Part shown: in pieces, positions 28,707 through 36,973 of the stretch | How the letters are laid out: each line of letters begins with the position of its first letter | How positions within the stretch are numbered: the stretch's first letter is position 1 | Assembly (NCBI RefSeq): GCF_019704135.1 | Contig: NZ_AP024355.1 | Span: forward strand, 2,040,001-2,104,000 | From: Desulfuromonas versatilis | Lineage (GTDB): Bacteria > Desulfobacterota > Desulfuromonadia > Desulfuromonadales > NIT-T3 | DNA length: 64,000 nt | Reading direction: 5' to 3' | The notes under the pieces: generated by a model | The model's database searches: none | What the model saw: the letters and a program-made list of their open reading frames with translations, nothing else | What the model was told of the DNA's origin: nothing | Position numbers and translations under genes: made by a program

Positions 28707-29279
28707 ATGAGCCAGGATATTTCCCGTTTCAAGCTTGACAAGGATAAAGCCGCGCTGGTGGTGGTGGACGTGCAGGAGAAGCTGATCCCCGCCATGCCCG
28801 AAAAAGTCTACCGGCAGACGCTGAAAAGCATCCAGTTCCTGGTCGAGGGGGCCCGCCATCTCAAGCTGCCGGTGGTGGCCACCGAGCAGTACCCCAAGGG
28901 GTTGGGGCGCACGGTTTCCGATCTGGCCCAGGCCTGCCAGGACAAGCTGGTGGAGAAGGTCAGCTTCGGCTGCTGCGGGGAGCCGAGCTTTCTCGAGACG
29001 CTTAAATCCCTGGGTCGCTCGCAGATCATCGTGACCGGGATGGAGGCCCATGTCTGTGTCTACCAGACGGTGCTCGGCCTGCTCGACGCCGGCTACCACG
29101 TGCACCTGGTACGCGACGCCATCATCTCCCGGGGCAAAATCGACTACTTGAACGCCCTGGAAAACGCCGCCCGCGCCGGGGCCACCGTGACCACTGCCGA
29201 GACCGCGCTGTTTCAATTGATGGGCGCCTCCACCGCGCCGGAGTTCAAGGCGATCTCGGCCCTGGTGAAAAACCGCTGA
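28707..29279 (+). CDS. Isochorismatase-family cysteine hydrolase
   Basis: About 190 residues. Catalytic triad positions are visible: Asp in VVVDVQEKLIPAM, Lys in the KVSFGCCGEPSF region and Cys in GMEAHVCVYQTVLGLLDAG. This resembles the YcaC/nicotinamidase-like group. AGGAGG (28695-28700) touches ATG 28701 but is six bases from ATG 28707, so 28707 is the start. Substrate unknown. The tesB gene follows 10 bases later. Confidence 0.85.
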   Translation: MSQDISRFKLDKDKAALVVVDVQEKLIPAMPEKVYRQTLKSIQFLVEGARHLKLPVVATEQYPKGLGRTVSDLAQACQDKLVEKVSFGCCGEPSFLETLKSLGRSQIIVTGMEAHVCVYQTVLGLLDAGYHVHLVRDAIISRGKIDYLNALENAARAGATVTTAETALFQLMGASTAPEFKAISALVKNR

Positions 29280-29289
29280 GCGGCCGGCC

Positions 29290-30159
29290 ATGAAAAACCT
29301 GGTTCAGGACCTGGTCAAACACCTCACCTTGGAGCGGCTCGAGGAGAATCTGTTCCGCGGCGAAAGCCGCGACGTCGGCCAGAAAAGCGTCTTCGGCGGC
29401 CAGGTGCTCGGCCAGGCGCTGATGGCCGCTGCCCGTACCGTGGAGGGGCGCCAGGCCCATTCGCTGCACGGCTACTTTCTGCTCCCCGGCGACCCGCGGG
29501 CGCCCATCGTCTACGACGTGGAGCGCATCCGCGATGGACGCAGCTTCACCACCCGCCGGGTGGTGGCCATCCAGCACGGGCGGGCGATTTTCAACATGGC
29601 GGCCTCCTTCCAGATCCGCGAGCAGGGGGTGGAGCACCAGGCGCAGATGCCCGAGGTTCCTGGGCCCGAGGGGTTGGCGGACAAGGCCGAACTCGGCCGG
29701 CGTGCCGCCGAAAGGGCCTCGGGCCGGGTGAGGCGCTTTCTGCTGCAGCCGCGGCCCATCGAGTTTCGCCCGGTGGCGCCCGACGATCCCCTCGAGCCCG
29801 AGCCCCGTCCCCCGCAGCGCCAGCTCTGGCTGCGCGCCGCCGCGGCCCTGCCCGATGACCCGGCCCTGCACCAGGCGGTGCTGGCCTACGCATCGGATTT
29901 CTCCCTGCTCGGCACGGCCTTTCTCCCCCACGGCCTGTCCTTTCTGCAGCGCCAGGTGCAGGCGGCCAGCCTCGACCATGCCATGTGGTTTCACCGGGAG
30001 TTTCGCCTGGACGATTGGCTGCTCTACGCCATGGACAGCCCCAGCGCCGGCAACGCCCGGGGGCTTTGCCGGGGGAGCATTTTTACCCGCGATGGCAAGC
30101 TGGTGGCCTCGGTGGCCCAGGAGGGCCTGATCCGCAAGGTCGACGACCATGGAGAATGA
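29290..30159 (+). CDS. tesB: Acyl-CoA thioesterase II (TesB)
   Basis: 289 residues with two hot-dog folds. Family segments are LFRGESRDVGQKSVFGGQVLGQAL, RQAHSLHGYFLLPGD, then RDGRSFTTRRVVAIQHGRAIF in the first half and DHAMWFHREFRLDDWLLYAMDSP in the second, containing the catalytic Asp region. It hydrolyses acyl-CoA to free fatty acid and CoA. The 3' end overlaps the next gene by 11 bases. Confidence 0.93.
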   Translation: MKNLVQDLVKHLTLERLEENLFRGESRDVGQKSVFGGQVLGQALMAAARTVEGRQAHSLHGYFLLPGDPRAPIVYDVERIRDGRSFTTRRVVAIQHGRAIFNMAASFQIREQGVEHQAQMPEVPGPEGLADKAELGRRAAERASGRVRRFLLQPRPIEFRPVAPDDPLEPEPRPPQRQLWLRAAAALPDDPALHQAVLAYASDFSLLGTAFLPHGLSFLQRQVQAASLDHAMWFHREFRLDDWLLYAMDSPSAGNARGLCRGSIFTRDGKLVASVAQEGLIRKVDDHGE

Positions 30160-30898
30160 AGTGTTTCAGGACCGCAGGTCGGCATGGGCCGGACTCAAAG
30201 CCGACCTCGGGCGGCAACATGGACAATTTGACCAGAGCTGCCGTGAGTGGCTTGGGCGCTACTCCGACGCCGGCGGCCGGATCTGGTGCGCGCGGGGGTG
30301 CCGCGGTTGCTGCAACCTGGCGGTCAACGCCACCTTCAGCGAGGCGCTGCTGGCAGCCGAGGTGCTGACCGCAGCCCAGGACGCCTCCCTGGGCGAACAC
30401 GTGGAACGCCTGCGGCAGATGCTGCCGGAGGCCGGCGATTTGAAATCCTATCTGCGTCTGCACCGGCGTAAGGTCGGGTTCTGTCCCTTTCTCACCGAAG
30501 ACGGGGCTTGTGGCATCTACGCCAGCCGGCCTTTTTCCTGCCGCTCACTGCTTTCCACCCGCAACAGCGACTGGTGCGCCGTCGATTTCGGCGATCTGCA
30601 CCCCCTGGAGAAGCAGGCCTTTCTGAGCGGGCTCGACCGGGAGGTGGTGGCCTATCCGACCCATTATGTCGCGGCCACTCAGGGCCTCGGCGCGCAAATG
30701 GAAGCCGAGGCGACTCGGCGGATGCTGGAGACCTTCGGGGTTGCGTTGACCGGGAACTTCGCGGTGCTGGTCTACCTGGAAAAGAAGCATGGGCTGAGCC
30801 GGGTTGTTGCAGATGGGGCGGGGAGGGTGGAGGAGTTGCTTGCGGAAGCGGGGATGGAGCATCCGTTTCTGGTCAGCTTGAAAGTTTTTCCAGGCTGA
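30149..30898 (+). CDS. YkgJ-type cysteine-cluster protein
   Basis: 249 residues with the zinc- or iron-chelating cysteine pattern of YkgJ/UPF0153 proteins: CARGCRGCCNLAV around residues 48-58, CPFLTEDGACGIYASRPFSCRSL around 110-130 and a later WCAVDF. The spacing C..C.C..C...CxF suits a bound metal. It overlaps the end of tesB, so translation is probably coupled. Its biochemical role is unknown. Confidence 0.82.
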   Translation: MENEVFQDRRSAWAGLKADLGRQHGQFDQSCREWLGRYSDAGGRIWCARGCRGCCNLAVNATFSEALLAAEVLTAAQDASLGEHVERLRQMLPEAGDLKSYLRLHRRKVGFCPFLTEDGACGIYASRPFSCRSLLSTRNSDWCAVDFGDLHPLEKQAFLSGLDREVVAYPTHYVAATQGLGAQMEAEATRRMLETFGVALTGNFAVLVYLEKKHGLSRVVADGAGRVEELLAEAGMEHPFLVSLKVFPG

Positions 30899-30947
30899 TT
30901 GATTAAAACCAAAGTCAAAACCCAAGGGACGCGGCCCCTGACGCCGC

Positions 30948-30975
30948 CCAACCCTTTGCTCGCCCAAAGGGTTGG
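30948..30975. repeat. Palindrome CCAACCCTTTG..CAAAGGGTTGG (dispersed repeat)
   Basis: A perfect 11-bp inverted repeat with loop CTCGCC. Its core is similar to the 18629-18660 palindrome, and AAAGGG recurs just after it (30981-30986). There is no T-run, so this is not a terminator. Confidence 0.6.
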
Positions 30976-30997
30976 ATCCCAAAGGGTGGAAAAGAGT

Positions 30998-31032
30998 AAG
31001 GCCCGACCAGCGTTCGCCGGTCGGGCCTTTTT
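30998..31032. terminator. Convergent terminator (YkgJ-type gene / LysM gene)
   Basis: GGCCCGACC (31000-31008) pairs with GGTCGGGCC (31019-31027), followed by TTTTT on the plus strand; it can also serve the converging minus-strand gene. Confidence 0.85.
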
Positions 31033-31041
31033 GTTATGGGC

Positions 31042-31497
31042 CTAGTGCAGCGGCGGGATGCGCAGCATCTGGCCGGGGTAGATCTTGTTCGGGTCCTTGA
31101 GCAGCGGCTTGTTGGCTTCGAAGATCAGCATGTACTTGTTGGGATCGCCGTAGACGCTCTTGGAGATCCGGGACAGGGTGTCGCCGCTTTTCACCGTGTA
31201 GAAGTTCGCCTCGGGCTCATGTTTGGCGACCTTGAGCTGATCGTCGACCTTGGCCACCCCCTGGGTGTTGCCCACGGCCAGCAGGATTTTTTCCTTCTCC
31301 TCCTGGGAGGGGGCCGTGCCGCTGATGCTGGCGATGCCGTCCTTGAACCGGATCATCAGATTGTCGGCCCGCAGGCCGAGCCCGCTGATCACCTGGGTCA
31401 ATTTGTTCGCGGCTTCCTTGTTTTTTTCTTCGCTTGCACCGGAGAAGAGGTCGAAGAGCTTCTCGCCGGCGTCCTTCACGAAATCCAGAAGTGCCAT
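31042..31497 (-). CDS. BON-LysM protein (Kbp/YgaU family)
   Basis: 151 residues, soluble. A BON domain (~residues 25-92; DGIASISGTAPSQEEKEKIL) is followed by a LysM domain at the end (YTVKSGDTLSRISKSVYGDPNKY ... YPGQMLRIP). This is the arrangement of E. coli Kbp, a cytoplasmic potassium-binding protein. The frame extends upstream, but AGGAGG sits just before ATG 31497, which fixes the start. The DUF937 gene lies upstream in the same direction. Confidence 0.88.
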   Translation of the reverse strand: MALLDFVKDAGEKLFDLFSGASEEKNKEAANKLTQVISGLGLRADNLMIRFKDGIASISGTAPSQEEKEKILLAVGNTQGVAKVDDQLKVAKHEPEANFYTVKSGDTLSRISKSVYGDPNKYMLIFEANKPLLKDPNKIYPGQMLRIPPLH

Positions 31498-31558
31498 ATC
31501 TGCTCCTCCTTGGCTTGGGTTGCAATCAGGCTTCGGAGGCAGGTGCGCGGTGGCTGGG

Positions 31559-32155
31559 TCAATGCAGGATTCTGCGCAGCAGCCCGAAGCCGTGTCGTAC
31601 CAGGTCGCCCATATCCACATCGCCGTCATTGTCGGCATCGAGCAGGCGGCTGAGGACCCCCATGGCCTGGGGGTTCTGCTGCTCGACCGCCTGAGCTTCC
31701 TGGTTGAGCAGGTCGTTGATGCCGCGGGAGTCGAGTTGACCGTTGCGATGGGCCTTGCCCAGGGCGGCCATGACCATCGGCGCAAGAATGGTCAGCAGTT
31801 TGGCCATGGACCTCGAATCGAGGCCGCTGGCCCTGCTAAGACCGGCCTCCACACTGGGCCGCCTGGGCCCCAGGAGGTGCCCAAGGATTTCCTCGCCGGC
31901 ACCCGCTTCCGCATGATTGAGGAAATAGCCGAGGTGGTCGAGCAGGCTGCCGTCGTGATCCTGGGAGACGGCCTGGAAAAGCTGTTCGGCCCCCCCGCTT
32001 TGCGTGGCATTGCGTTGCAGGGCGCCGATGAGCACCGGCAGGGTGGTCTGCAGGGCATTGGCCGTGGCCTGTTCATCGGCGCCGATTTGGCGGCTGATGG
32101 ATCTCAGTTCCTCGCCGCCCAGGGCCTGGTTGAGAGTGTCCGTAATCCACGTCAT
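31559..32155 (-). CDS. DUF937 (YidB-like) protein with EF-hand-like tail
   Basis: 198 residues. The DUF937 core shows IGADEQATANALQTTLPVLIGALQRNA and a central LTILAPMVMAALGKAHRNGQLDSRGINDLL. Near the C-terminus SRLLDADNDGDVDMGDLVRHG is a calcium-loop-like DxDxDGDVD motif. It lies 61 bases upstream of the Kbp-like gene. GGGAG precedes the start. Function unknown. Confidence 0.78.
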   Translation of the reverse strand: MTWITDTLNQALGGEELRSISRQIGADEQATANALQTTLPVLIGALQRNATQSGGAEQLFQAVSQDHDGSLLDHLGYFLNHAEAGAGEEILGHLLGPRRPSVEAGLSRASGLDSRSMAKLLTILAPMVMAALGKAHRNGQLDSRGINDLLNQEAQAVEQQNPQAMGVLSRLLDADNDGDVDMGDLVRHGFGLLRRILH

Positions 32156-32394
32156 GTAAAGACTCCCTATTGCTGCGGATGTTGACCGGCTACAGGTATG
32201 TCCGGAAGGGGTGGGCGAAGGTGGGATGATGGGAAATGGACAACCATGTACTTATTATTTCTATCGCAGAAAAAGGCCCAGTCAAGTAGCGAAAGGGACC
32301 GAATTTGCGACGAAATTTAACTCTGTCATTCCGCAGGGTTTCGCTGCCGTCGCCAGAGGGGACGGTCAGCGTTGGGGGGGAGGAGGGTGATGGC

Positions 32395-32736
32395 TCACCC
32401 TTTGATGTCGATCAGGGACCCGATCATTTGATCGGAGGTCTCAAGTACTTTGAGATTGGCTGTGTAGAAGGCCTTGGTGGGGATGATGGCGACGGCCTCC
32501 TCGGCCAGATCGACGTTGGACAATTCCCGCTCGCCGGATGTTTCCTGAATCACCGGTCCTGGCTCCTGAACCTTCTCAACCCGGGCCGTAACGCCTCCGG
32601 CCTCGGTTTCGGCGAGGATGGTGCGGCTTTTCTTGAAGCCGTCGCTGGCGGCATTGGCGATGTTGTCGGCGTGAACTGCCAGTTTGCCCGCCATTGCCCG
32701 GAGTCCGGAAACGCTGGTATCCATTGACTTGATCAT
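32395..32736 (-). CDS. Orphan flagellar rod/hook-type protein
   Basis: 113 residues. The N-terminal part (SVSGLRAMAGKLAVHADNIANAASDGFKKSR) is the flagellar rod/hook family signature, and the C-terminus (SNVDLAEEAVAIIPTKAFYTANLKVLETSDQMIGSLIDI) matches the rod C-terminal domain, like FlgC/FlgB. No other flagellar gene lies in the window. It overlaps the preceding small membrane-protein gene by 4 bases (ATGA). It may be a divergent structural protein or reused outside flagella. Confidence 0.75.
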   Translation of the reverse strand: MIKSMDTSVSGLRAMAGKLAVHADNIANAASDGFKKSRTILAETEAGGVTARVEKVQEPGPVIQETSGERELSNVDLAEEAVAIIPTKAFYTANLKVLETSDQMIGSLIDIKG

Positions 32737-33107
32737 GAGGCTTCACCCTGGGTTTTTCCGCCGAGAGCCGAGCGGATCTGCTCGAGCAGTTGCTGTTTGA
32801 TAGGCAGGGGCATGTCGCAGATCTGACGCTCCTGCCTGTTGCCATCGACAAACCTAAGTACCACTTCGCGGTTGCGAGTCGCTTCGACCGAATGGTCGGC
32901 CGTCGGCTCGAGTAATTGGCCTCCAGTCCACCGGAAAGTGTAAATCCCGGGTTTCAGCTTGCCCTTTAGGCGGGCCAACTCACTGGCGGCGGCCCGCTCG
33001 ACCGCCTTTTGGCGATCATCCAGCCTTTTGCAGAAAGGCATGGCCATGCGGCCAAGCAGAATGACGCCGACAGCGATGGCCAGGAGTATGCTGGAAAGCT
33101 CGCTCAT
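32733..33107 (-). CDS. Small membrane-anchored hypothetical protein
   Basis: 124 residues with one N-terminal membrane helix (ILLAIAVGVILLGRMAMPF), a charged coiled stretch (RLDDRQKAVERAAASELARL) and a soluble domain (GIYTFRWTGGQLLEPTADHS ...). GGGAG precedes the start. It is translationally coupled to the orphan flagellar-like gene. Not recognised. Confidence 0.6.
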   Translation of the reverse strand: MSELSSILLAIAVGVILLGRMAMPFCKRLDDRQKAVERAAASELARLKGKLKPGIYTFRWTGGQLLEPTADHSVEATRNREVVLRFVDGNRQERQICDMPLPIKQQLLEQIRSALGGKTQGEAS

Positions 33108-33313
33108 GGCTGCTCCCTTTCAGTCTGGATGCGGTTTTCTGCGTAGTGAAAGTGCAACAATCCGGCCAATTCCGCGATCTGAAGGATGGTCCCACTGCTC
33201 CAGGGTCCGGGCAACAGGCTCGAGATTCGCTGGTTCCAGGCGGCGGCGGGTTTATATGGTAAATTATTAGTACTTCAACCGCAGGGCGACACGCCGATGA
33301 ATGGAGTAACGGA

Positions 33314-34021
33314 GTGACCGATCTTTCTGGCAACCTGGGAGCCTATCTCGATGCTGCGCCCCCCATGGCCCTGGCGGCCGCTTTCGTCGGCGGGGTCCTG
33401 GCGAGCCTGTCTCCCTGCCTCTACCCGATGATTCCCATTGTTTCGGGTTACGTTGGCGCTCGCGCGCTGGATAAGCGCAAGCGCCTGCTGGCCTTCTCTC
33501 TTTCGCTCAGTTATGTCCTGGGAATGGCCTTGGTCTATGCCCTGCTGGGGATGATCGCGGCCCTGAGCGGCAGTTTTTTCGGGCAGATCAGCAGCAGCGC
33601 CTGGGCCCAGGTGGTGGTGGCGAACCTGCTGATCCTGTTTGCCCTGAATATCCTTGAGGTGCTGCCCATGCCGACTCTCCCCCAGGTCAAATGGACCGGG
33701 TCGGGCCGGGGGGGGATGGTCGGGGCCTTTCTGGTCGGCGCCGCCTCGGGGCTGGTGACCTCACCTTGTACCTCCCCGGTGCTGTTCGGGCTGCTGACCT
33801 ACGTCGCAACCACGGGCAGCCTGTTTTACGGGGCGACACTGCTGTTCTCCTTCTCCCTCGGCATGGGGATGCTGTTGGTGGTGGTCGGAACTTTCGCTGG
33901 ACTGCTCGCGGCCCTGCCCAGGCCGGGGCGCTGGATGCTGGCGGTGAAGAAAATGCTCGGGCTGCTGCTGATCGTGCTGGCGGAATACTTTCTGCTGCGG
34001 GCCGGGCAGGCATGGTTTTGA
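33314..34021 (+). CDS. CcdA/DsbD-type thiol-disulfide membrane transporter
   Basis: 235 residues with six membrane helices. The two redox Cys lie in symmetrical motifs, SLSPCLYPMIP (TM1) and VTSPCTSPVLFG (TM4). It moves reducing power from cytoplasmic thioredoxin to the periplasm, for cytochrome c maturation or disulfide repair. GTG 33314 is preceded by GGAG at seven bases. A TlpA-like thioredoxin follows 9 bases later and is its likely electron acceptor. Confidence 0.9.
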   Translation: MTDLSGNLGAYLDAAPPMALAAAFVGGVLASLSPCLYPMIPIVSGYVGARALDKRKRLLAFSLSLSYVLGMALVYALLGMIAALSGSFFGQISSSAWAQVVVANLLILFALNILEVLPMPTLPQVKWTGSGRGGMVGAFLVGAASGLVTSPCTSPVLFGLLTYVATTGSLFYGATLLFSFSLGMGMLLVVVGTFAGLLAALPRPGRWMLAVKKMLGLLLIVLAEYFLLRAGQAWF

Positions 34022-34030
34022 GAGGATCGC

Positions 34031-34540
34031 ATGCGTATTTATCGTGGAATGCTGATACTTTTTCTGTTGACCGTTTTCGGTTTGGCGACGCCCCCTCGCG
34101 GCGTCCAGGGGAACGACGACCTACTGCCGGAATTTTCCCTGCTCACCCTCGAGGGAGAGCGAATCACCCGGGCCGATCTGCTCGGACATCCCTTGCTGCT
34201 GGTCTTCTGGACCACCTGGTGTCCCAACTGTGAACGGGAGCTGCCCAACATCAAGAAGGCCGCGGCGGAACTCGGGCCCAAGGGGCTGAAGATTCTGGCG
34301 ATCAATGCCGGGGTCAACGATTCGGTAGAGAGGGCGCGGGCCTATCGGGAGAAACACGATATCGCCTATCCCCTGGCCTTCGATCACGAATTCGAGGTCT
34401 CCGCCGCAGTGGGTATCTGGGGGGTGCCGACGGTGCTCCTGGTCGATGTCGATGGGGTGGTGAGGTACCGACAGCCGCTGCTGCCCAAGGACATGGAGCA
34501 ATGGCTCGCGCGGCTTGGCAAAGGGAAGGGGGCGCGTTGA
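34031..34540 (+). CDS. TlpA/ResA-like periplasmic thioredoxin
   Basis: 169 residues with a signal or anchor (MLILFLLTVFGLATP) and a thioredoxin fold with active site FWTTWCPNCERELP (CPNC) and the cis-Pro region WGVPTVLLVDVDGVV. It is probably reduced by the CcdA-like protein encoded just upstream. The 3' end abuts the converging DUF1232-like gene with a single base between them. Confidence 0.9.
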   Translation: MRIYRGMLILFLLTVFGLATPPRGVQGNDDLLPEFSLLTLEGERITRADLLGHPLLLVFWTTWCPNCERELPNIKKAAAELGPKGLKILAINAGVNDSVERARAYREKHDIAYPLAFDHEFEVSAAVGIWGVPTVLLVDVDGVVRYRQPLLPKDMEQWLARLGKGKGAR

Positions 34541-34541
34541 G

Positions 34542-34811
34542 CTATCCCCCTTTGCGGAGGCTGCGGGTGCCATCCTGGTCCTTGGTGAATACGTTGGTCA
34601 GGTCGAGACCGAAATATCTCAGGCACATCAGCAGCAGGGCCACCGCGGCAGCTTCGTCGAGGTTGCCCAAAAGGGGGATATTGTCGGGGATGAGCTCGAT
34701 CACCCCGACCCCGATATTCAGCAGGTAGAGCAGGGCGATCAGGCCCAGGCAGAGAACGATGAAGGTTTTCCCCGGCTCTTTCGGCTGCGGTGATGCAGGG
34801 CGCTGGTTCAC
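34542..34811 (-). CDS. DUF1232-like small membrane protein
   Basis: 89 residues. The core GVIELIPDNIPLLGNLDEAAAVALLLMCL resembles the DUF1232 pattern (xLIPDxIPxxGxLDDxxxV), with one membrane segment before it (TFIVLCLGLIALLYLLNIG). It ends with a basic tail. Function unknown. Confidence 0.68.
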   Translation of the reverse strand: MNQRPASPQPKEPGKTFIVLCLGLIALLYLLNIGVGVIELIPDNIPLLGNLDEAAAVALLLMCLRYFGLDLTNVFTKDQDGTRSLRKGG

Positions 34812-34926
34812 GGTTCACCTCCAGGGGGCGGGCAGTAGGCGCACAGGCGACTGAGGGTGCGCACTTTTCATTGTAACAGCAATTTCGCGGGGCGAGCGTG
34901 CCGCCACCATCGGCAGGGGGCCGGGA

Positions 34927-35157
34927 GTGAAGAGGACCATCCGAGAATTGGAAAAAATAGCCGAGGTCTATGCCATCGCCCGGCGCCGGGAACGGCGCTC
35001 CATCGAATTTTATCGGCAAGCCGCGGCCGAGGTCGAGGGTGAGGCCGAGAAAAAACTGCTGTCGGAATTGGCGGATATGGAGGAGGCGCACTTCCAGCAG
35101 ATGCAGAGTTGGTACGACGAGGCGGTGGCGAAGCTGCGCAAACTGCGGGAGCGCTGA
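34927..35157 (+). CDS. Short ferritin/rubrerythrin-like helical protein
   Basis: 76 residues, GTG start. It forms two amphipathic helices with the rubrerythrin-like pattern RRERRSIEFYRQAA and ELADMEEAHFQQMQSW, that is, one E...ExxH half-site. A full rubrerythrin has four helices and two such half-sites, so this is half length and could dimerise to make a metal site. The neighbouring DUF2231-like gene starts 22 bases later. Metal binding is inferred only. Confidence 0.55.
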   Translation: MKRTIRELEKIAEVYAIARRRERRSIEFYRQAAAEVEGEAEKKLLSELADMEEAHFQQMQSWYDEAVAKLRKLRER

Positions 35158-35178
35158 AACGAAGGAAGGGCGTGGAGA

Positions 35179-35595
35179 GTGCGGAAGATCAAAATCCACA
35201 TGCATGCCATCTCGGTTCATTTCGCCAACGGCCTGATCCCCACCTCGCTCCTGTTCCTTTTCCTGTTTCTGCTGACCGGCAACCCCGACCTGGAAAAGGC
35301 CGTCTTTTTCACCTTGCTGGTCGGCACCGCCGGGATTTTCGCCACCCTGGTGACCGGGCTGGTCGAATGGCGAAAAGATTACCAAGGGGCCTGGGTTCCG
35401 GTGTTCAAAAAAAAGCTGTTCCTGGGCTTGCTGGCCCTGGTCGCGGGGCTCGGCGCCAGCGCTCTGCGCTGGCTGTTTCCCCAACTGCTGTACACCGCGG
35501 AGCCCTTGAGCTGGCTGTTCGTGCTTCTGGAACTGCTCTGTTGCGGAGCTGCTGCCTGGGCCGGTTATCTTGGTGGTCGGCTGGTTTTTCATTAG
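35179..35595 (+). CDS. DUF2231-like membrane protein
   Basis: 138 residues with four membrane segments. The start HMHAISVHFANGLIPTSLLF resembles the HPxxVHFPIGL signature of DUF2231 proteins, whose His may bind heme. The later segment TGLVEWRKDYQG is also typical. GTG 35179 has AAGGAAGGG about eight bases upstream. Function unknown. Confidence 0.65.
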   Translation: MRKIKIHMHAISVHFANGLIPTSLLFLFLFLLTGNPDLEKAVFFTLLVGTAGIFATLVTGLVEWRKDYQGAWVPVFKKKLFLGLLALVAGLGASALRWLFPQLLYTAEPLSWLFVLLELLCCGAAAWAGYLGGRLVFH

Positions 35596-35605
35596 GAGGA
35601 TGGCC

Positions 35606-36346
35606 ATGAAAAATCTGCTCTTCACCCTGGCATTGCTCCTTGGCTGTGCAGGCGCCTTTGCCGGCACCTGGGTAAGCGTTGATGCGGGCGGCGCTCAGGG
35701 AGCGGGCTCCACGGTAGTGATCATCGACGGCCAGGTGACCGAGGGCGGGGAAAAAGCGGACAGGACCCATGGATCCGGGGTTCTCGAGACCCGGAGGCGC
35801 GAAGTCGGCGATTTTGTGAAGCTGTGGCTGAATATTCCAGCCGAGGTACGGATCGCCACGGGGGAAAAGTCGGATCTCACCATGACCGCCGACGACAATC
35901 TCCTCGCGGTGATCAGCACGGAGGTACGGGAGGGGACCCTGATCATCTCTGCGGAAAACGACTTCGTTACGGCCAATCCCATCCGCATCGAACTGCGCGT
36001 TCCAGATCTCGAGGGGGTGACCGTCAACGGTTCGGGTTCGGTGCGGCTCGAGCAGGCGAAGGGGAGTGAGCTGGCCTTGGTCATCTCCGGTTCGGGCAAA
36101 ATCGCCGCTACGGGCAGGGTCGAGGAGCTGTCCGCCGTAGTGAATGGCAGCGGCGAGATGGTCCTGGATGAGCTGCGGGCGCACACGGGCAAGATCCAGA
36201 TCAACGGCTCGGGGCGGGCTGTCCTCAAGGTCGAGAAACACCTGAAGGCGACCGTCAACGGCAGCGGCCAAATCCACCTGGCGCTTGAGCCGGAGGAGCT
36301 CGATTCGCGAATCGCCGGGTCGGGGAAAATCCACCACCCGCGCTGA
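35606..36346 (+). CDS. Exported DUF2807 (auto-transporter adhesin head GIN) protein
   Basis: 246 residues. After a signal peptide (NLLFTLALLLGCAGAFAG) comes a beta-helix-like domain with recurrent NGSG/SGSG turns (VNGSGSVRLEQ, ISGSGKIAATG, VNGSGEMVLDE, INGSGRAVLKV, VNGSGQIHLAL, IAGSGKIHHPR), the DUF2807 pattern. AGGAGG touches ATG 35600 but is six bases from ATG 35606, so 35606 is chosen. Its binding target is unknown. Confidence 0.8.
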   Translation: MKNLLFTLALLLGCAGAFAGTWVSVDAGGAQGAGSTVVIIDGQVTEGGEKADRTHGSGVLETRRREVGDFVKLWLNIPAEVRIATGEKSDLTMTADDNLLAVISTEVREGTLIISAENDFVTANPIRIELRVPDLEGVTVNGSGSVRLEQAKGSELALVISGSGKIAATGRVEELSAVVNGSGEMVLDELRAHTGKIQINGSGRAVLKVEKHLKATVNGSGQIHLALEPEELDSRIAGSGKIHHPR

Positions 36347-36352
36347 CCCTGT

Positions 36353-36973
36353 TCACTGCTCGCGGCGGTCCTTGAAGCGCTTGAGCCTGAAGTAGGCTTC
36401 GCGCTCGCGTTCGCCGATATACTGGGCGATGCTGCGGATCTGCCGGTTGAGCTTGGGCAGCACCCTCTCCTCGAGCACCCGTGAGCGCCGGGTGACCTTC
36501 TGAATCTCCTCGCCGAGCTTTTTCAGCTTGCTCTCGAAGGTGGCCACCTCGAGCATGGCCTCGACGATTCTTTCGAACAGGAAATACGACTCCTCCAGGT
36601 GCGCCGTGGTGGCGGCGAAATCGTAGCTGCGCTCCTCGGGGGTGCGGACCAGCTCGCCGTGGACGGTCAGATCGCGGTAGCGGACCCCCATGACGTTTTT
36701 CTGCTGGATGTCCACCCCGATCTCCCGTTCGCCGATGGCGGCCAGCGATTCGATGACCTCGCGCCCCTCGTGCCCCTGGCTCAGGTGCAGCTCGGTCAGC
36801 CCCAGCCGGTAGTCGCGGCGGATGGCGTCGCGCGAGTCGAGAAAGGGGGCAATGGCAGTCAGAAACTCGCGGATCAGCGCCTGGCGGCGGGCCTTAAGGA
36901 TGGCGATGCTGCCGGCCACCGAGGCGGTCTTGCCCTTGAGCATCAGCAGGTTGGTGCGGGTCGGGTGAATCAT
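36353..36973 (-). CDS. atpD: V/A-type ATPase subunit D (central stalk)
   Basis: 206 residues, mostly long coiled-coil helices as expected for the rotor shaft: the N-terminal PTRTNLLMLKGKTASVAGSIAIL and the C-terminal RRSRVLEERVLPKLNRQIRSIAQYIGEREREAYFRLKRFK are family hallmarks. It is the last gene of the nine-gene operon and starts inside the end of the subunit B gene (4-base overlap). Confidence 0.92.
   Translation of the reverse strand: MIHPTRTNLLMLKGKTASVAGSIAILKARRQALIREFLTAIAPFLDSRDAIRRDYRLGLTELHLSQGHEGREVIESLAAIGEREIGVDIQQKNVMGVRYRDLTVHGELVRTPEERSYDFAATTAHLEESYFLFERIVEAMLEVATFESKLKKLGEEIQKVTRRSRVLEERVLPKLNRQIRSIAQYIGEREREAYFRLKRFKDRREQ

Noticed and set aside
25206-29291. A 1361-codon open frame on the minus strand opposite the RND pump
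   Set aside because: It is a shadow of high third-position GC in the adaptor, RND pump and hydrolase genes on the plus strand. Its protein is His/Asp/Gly-rich low-complexity with no domain.
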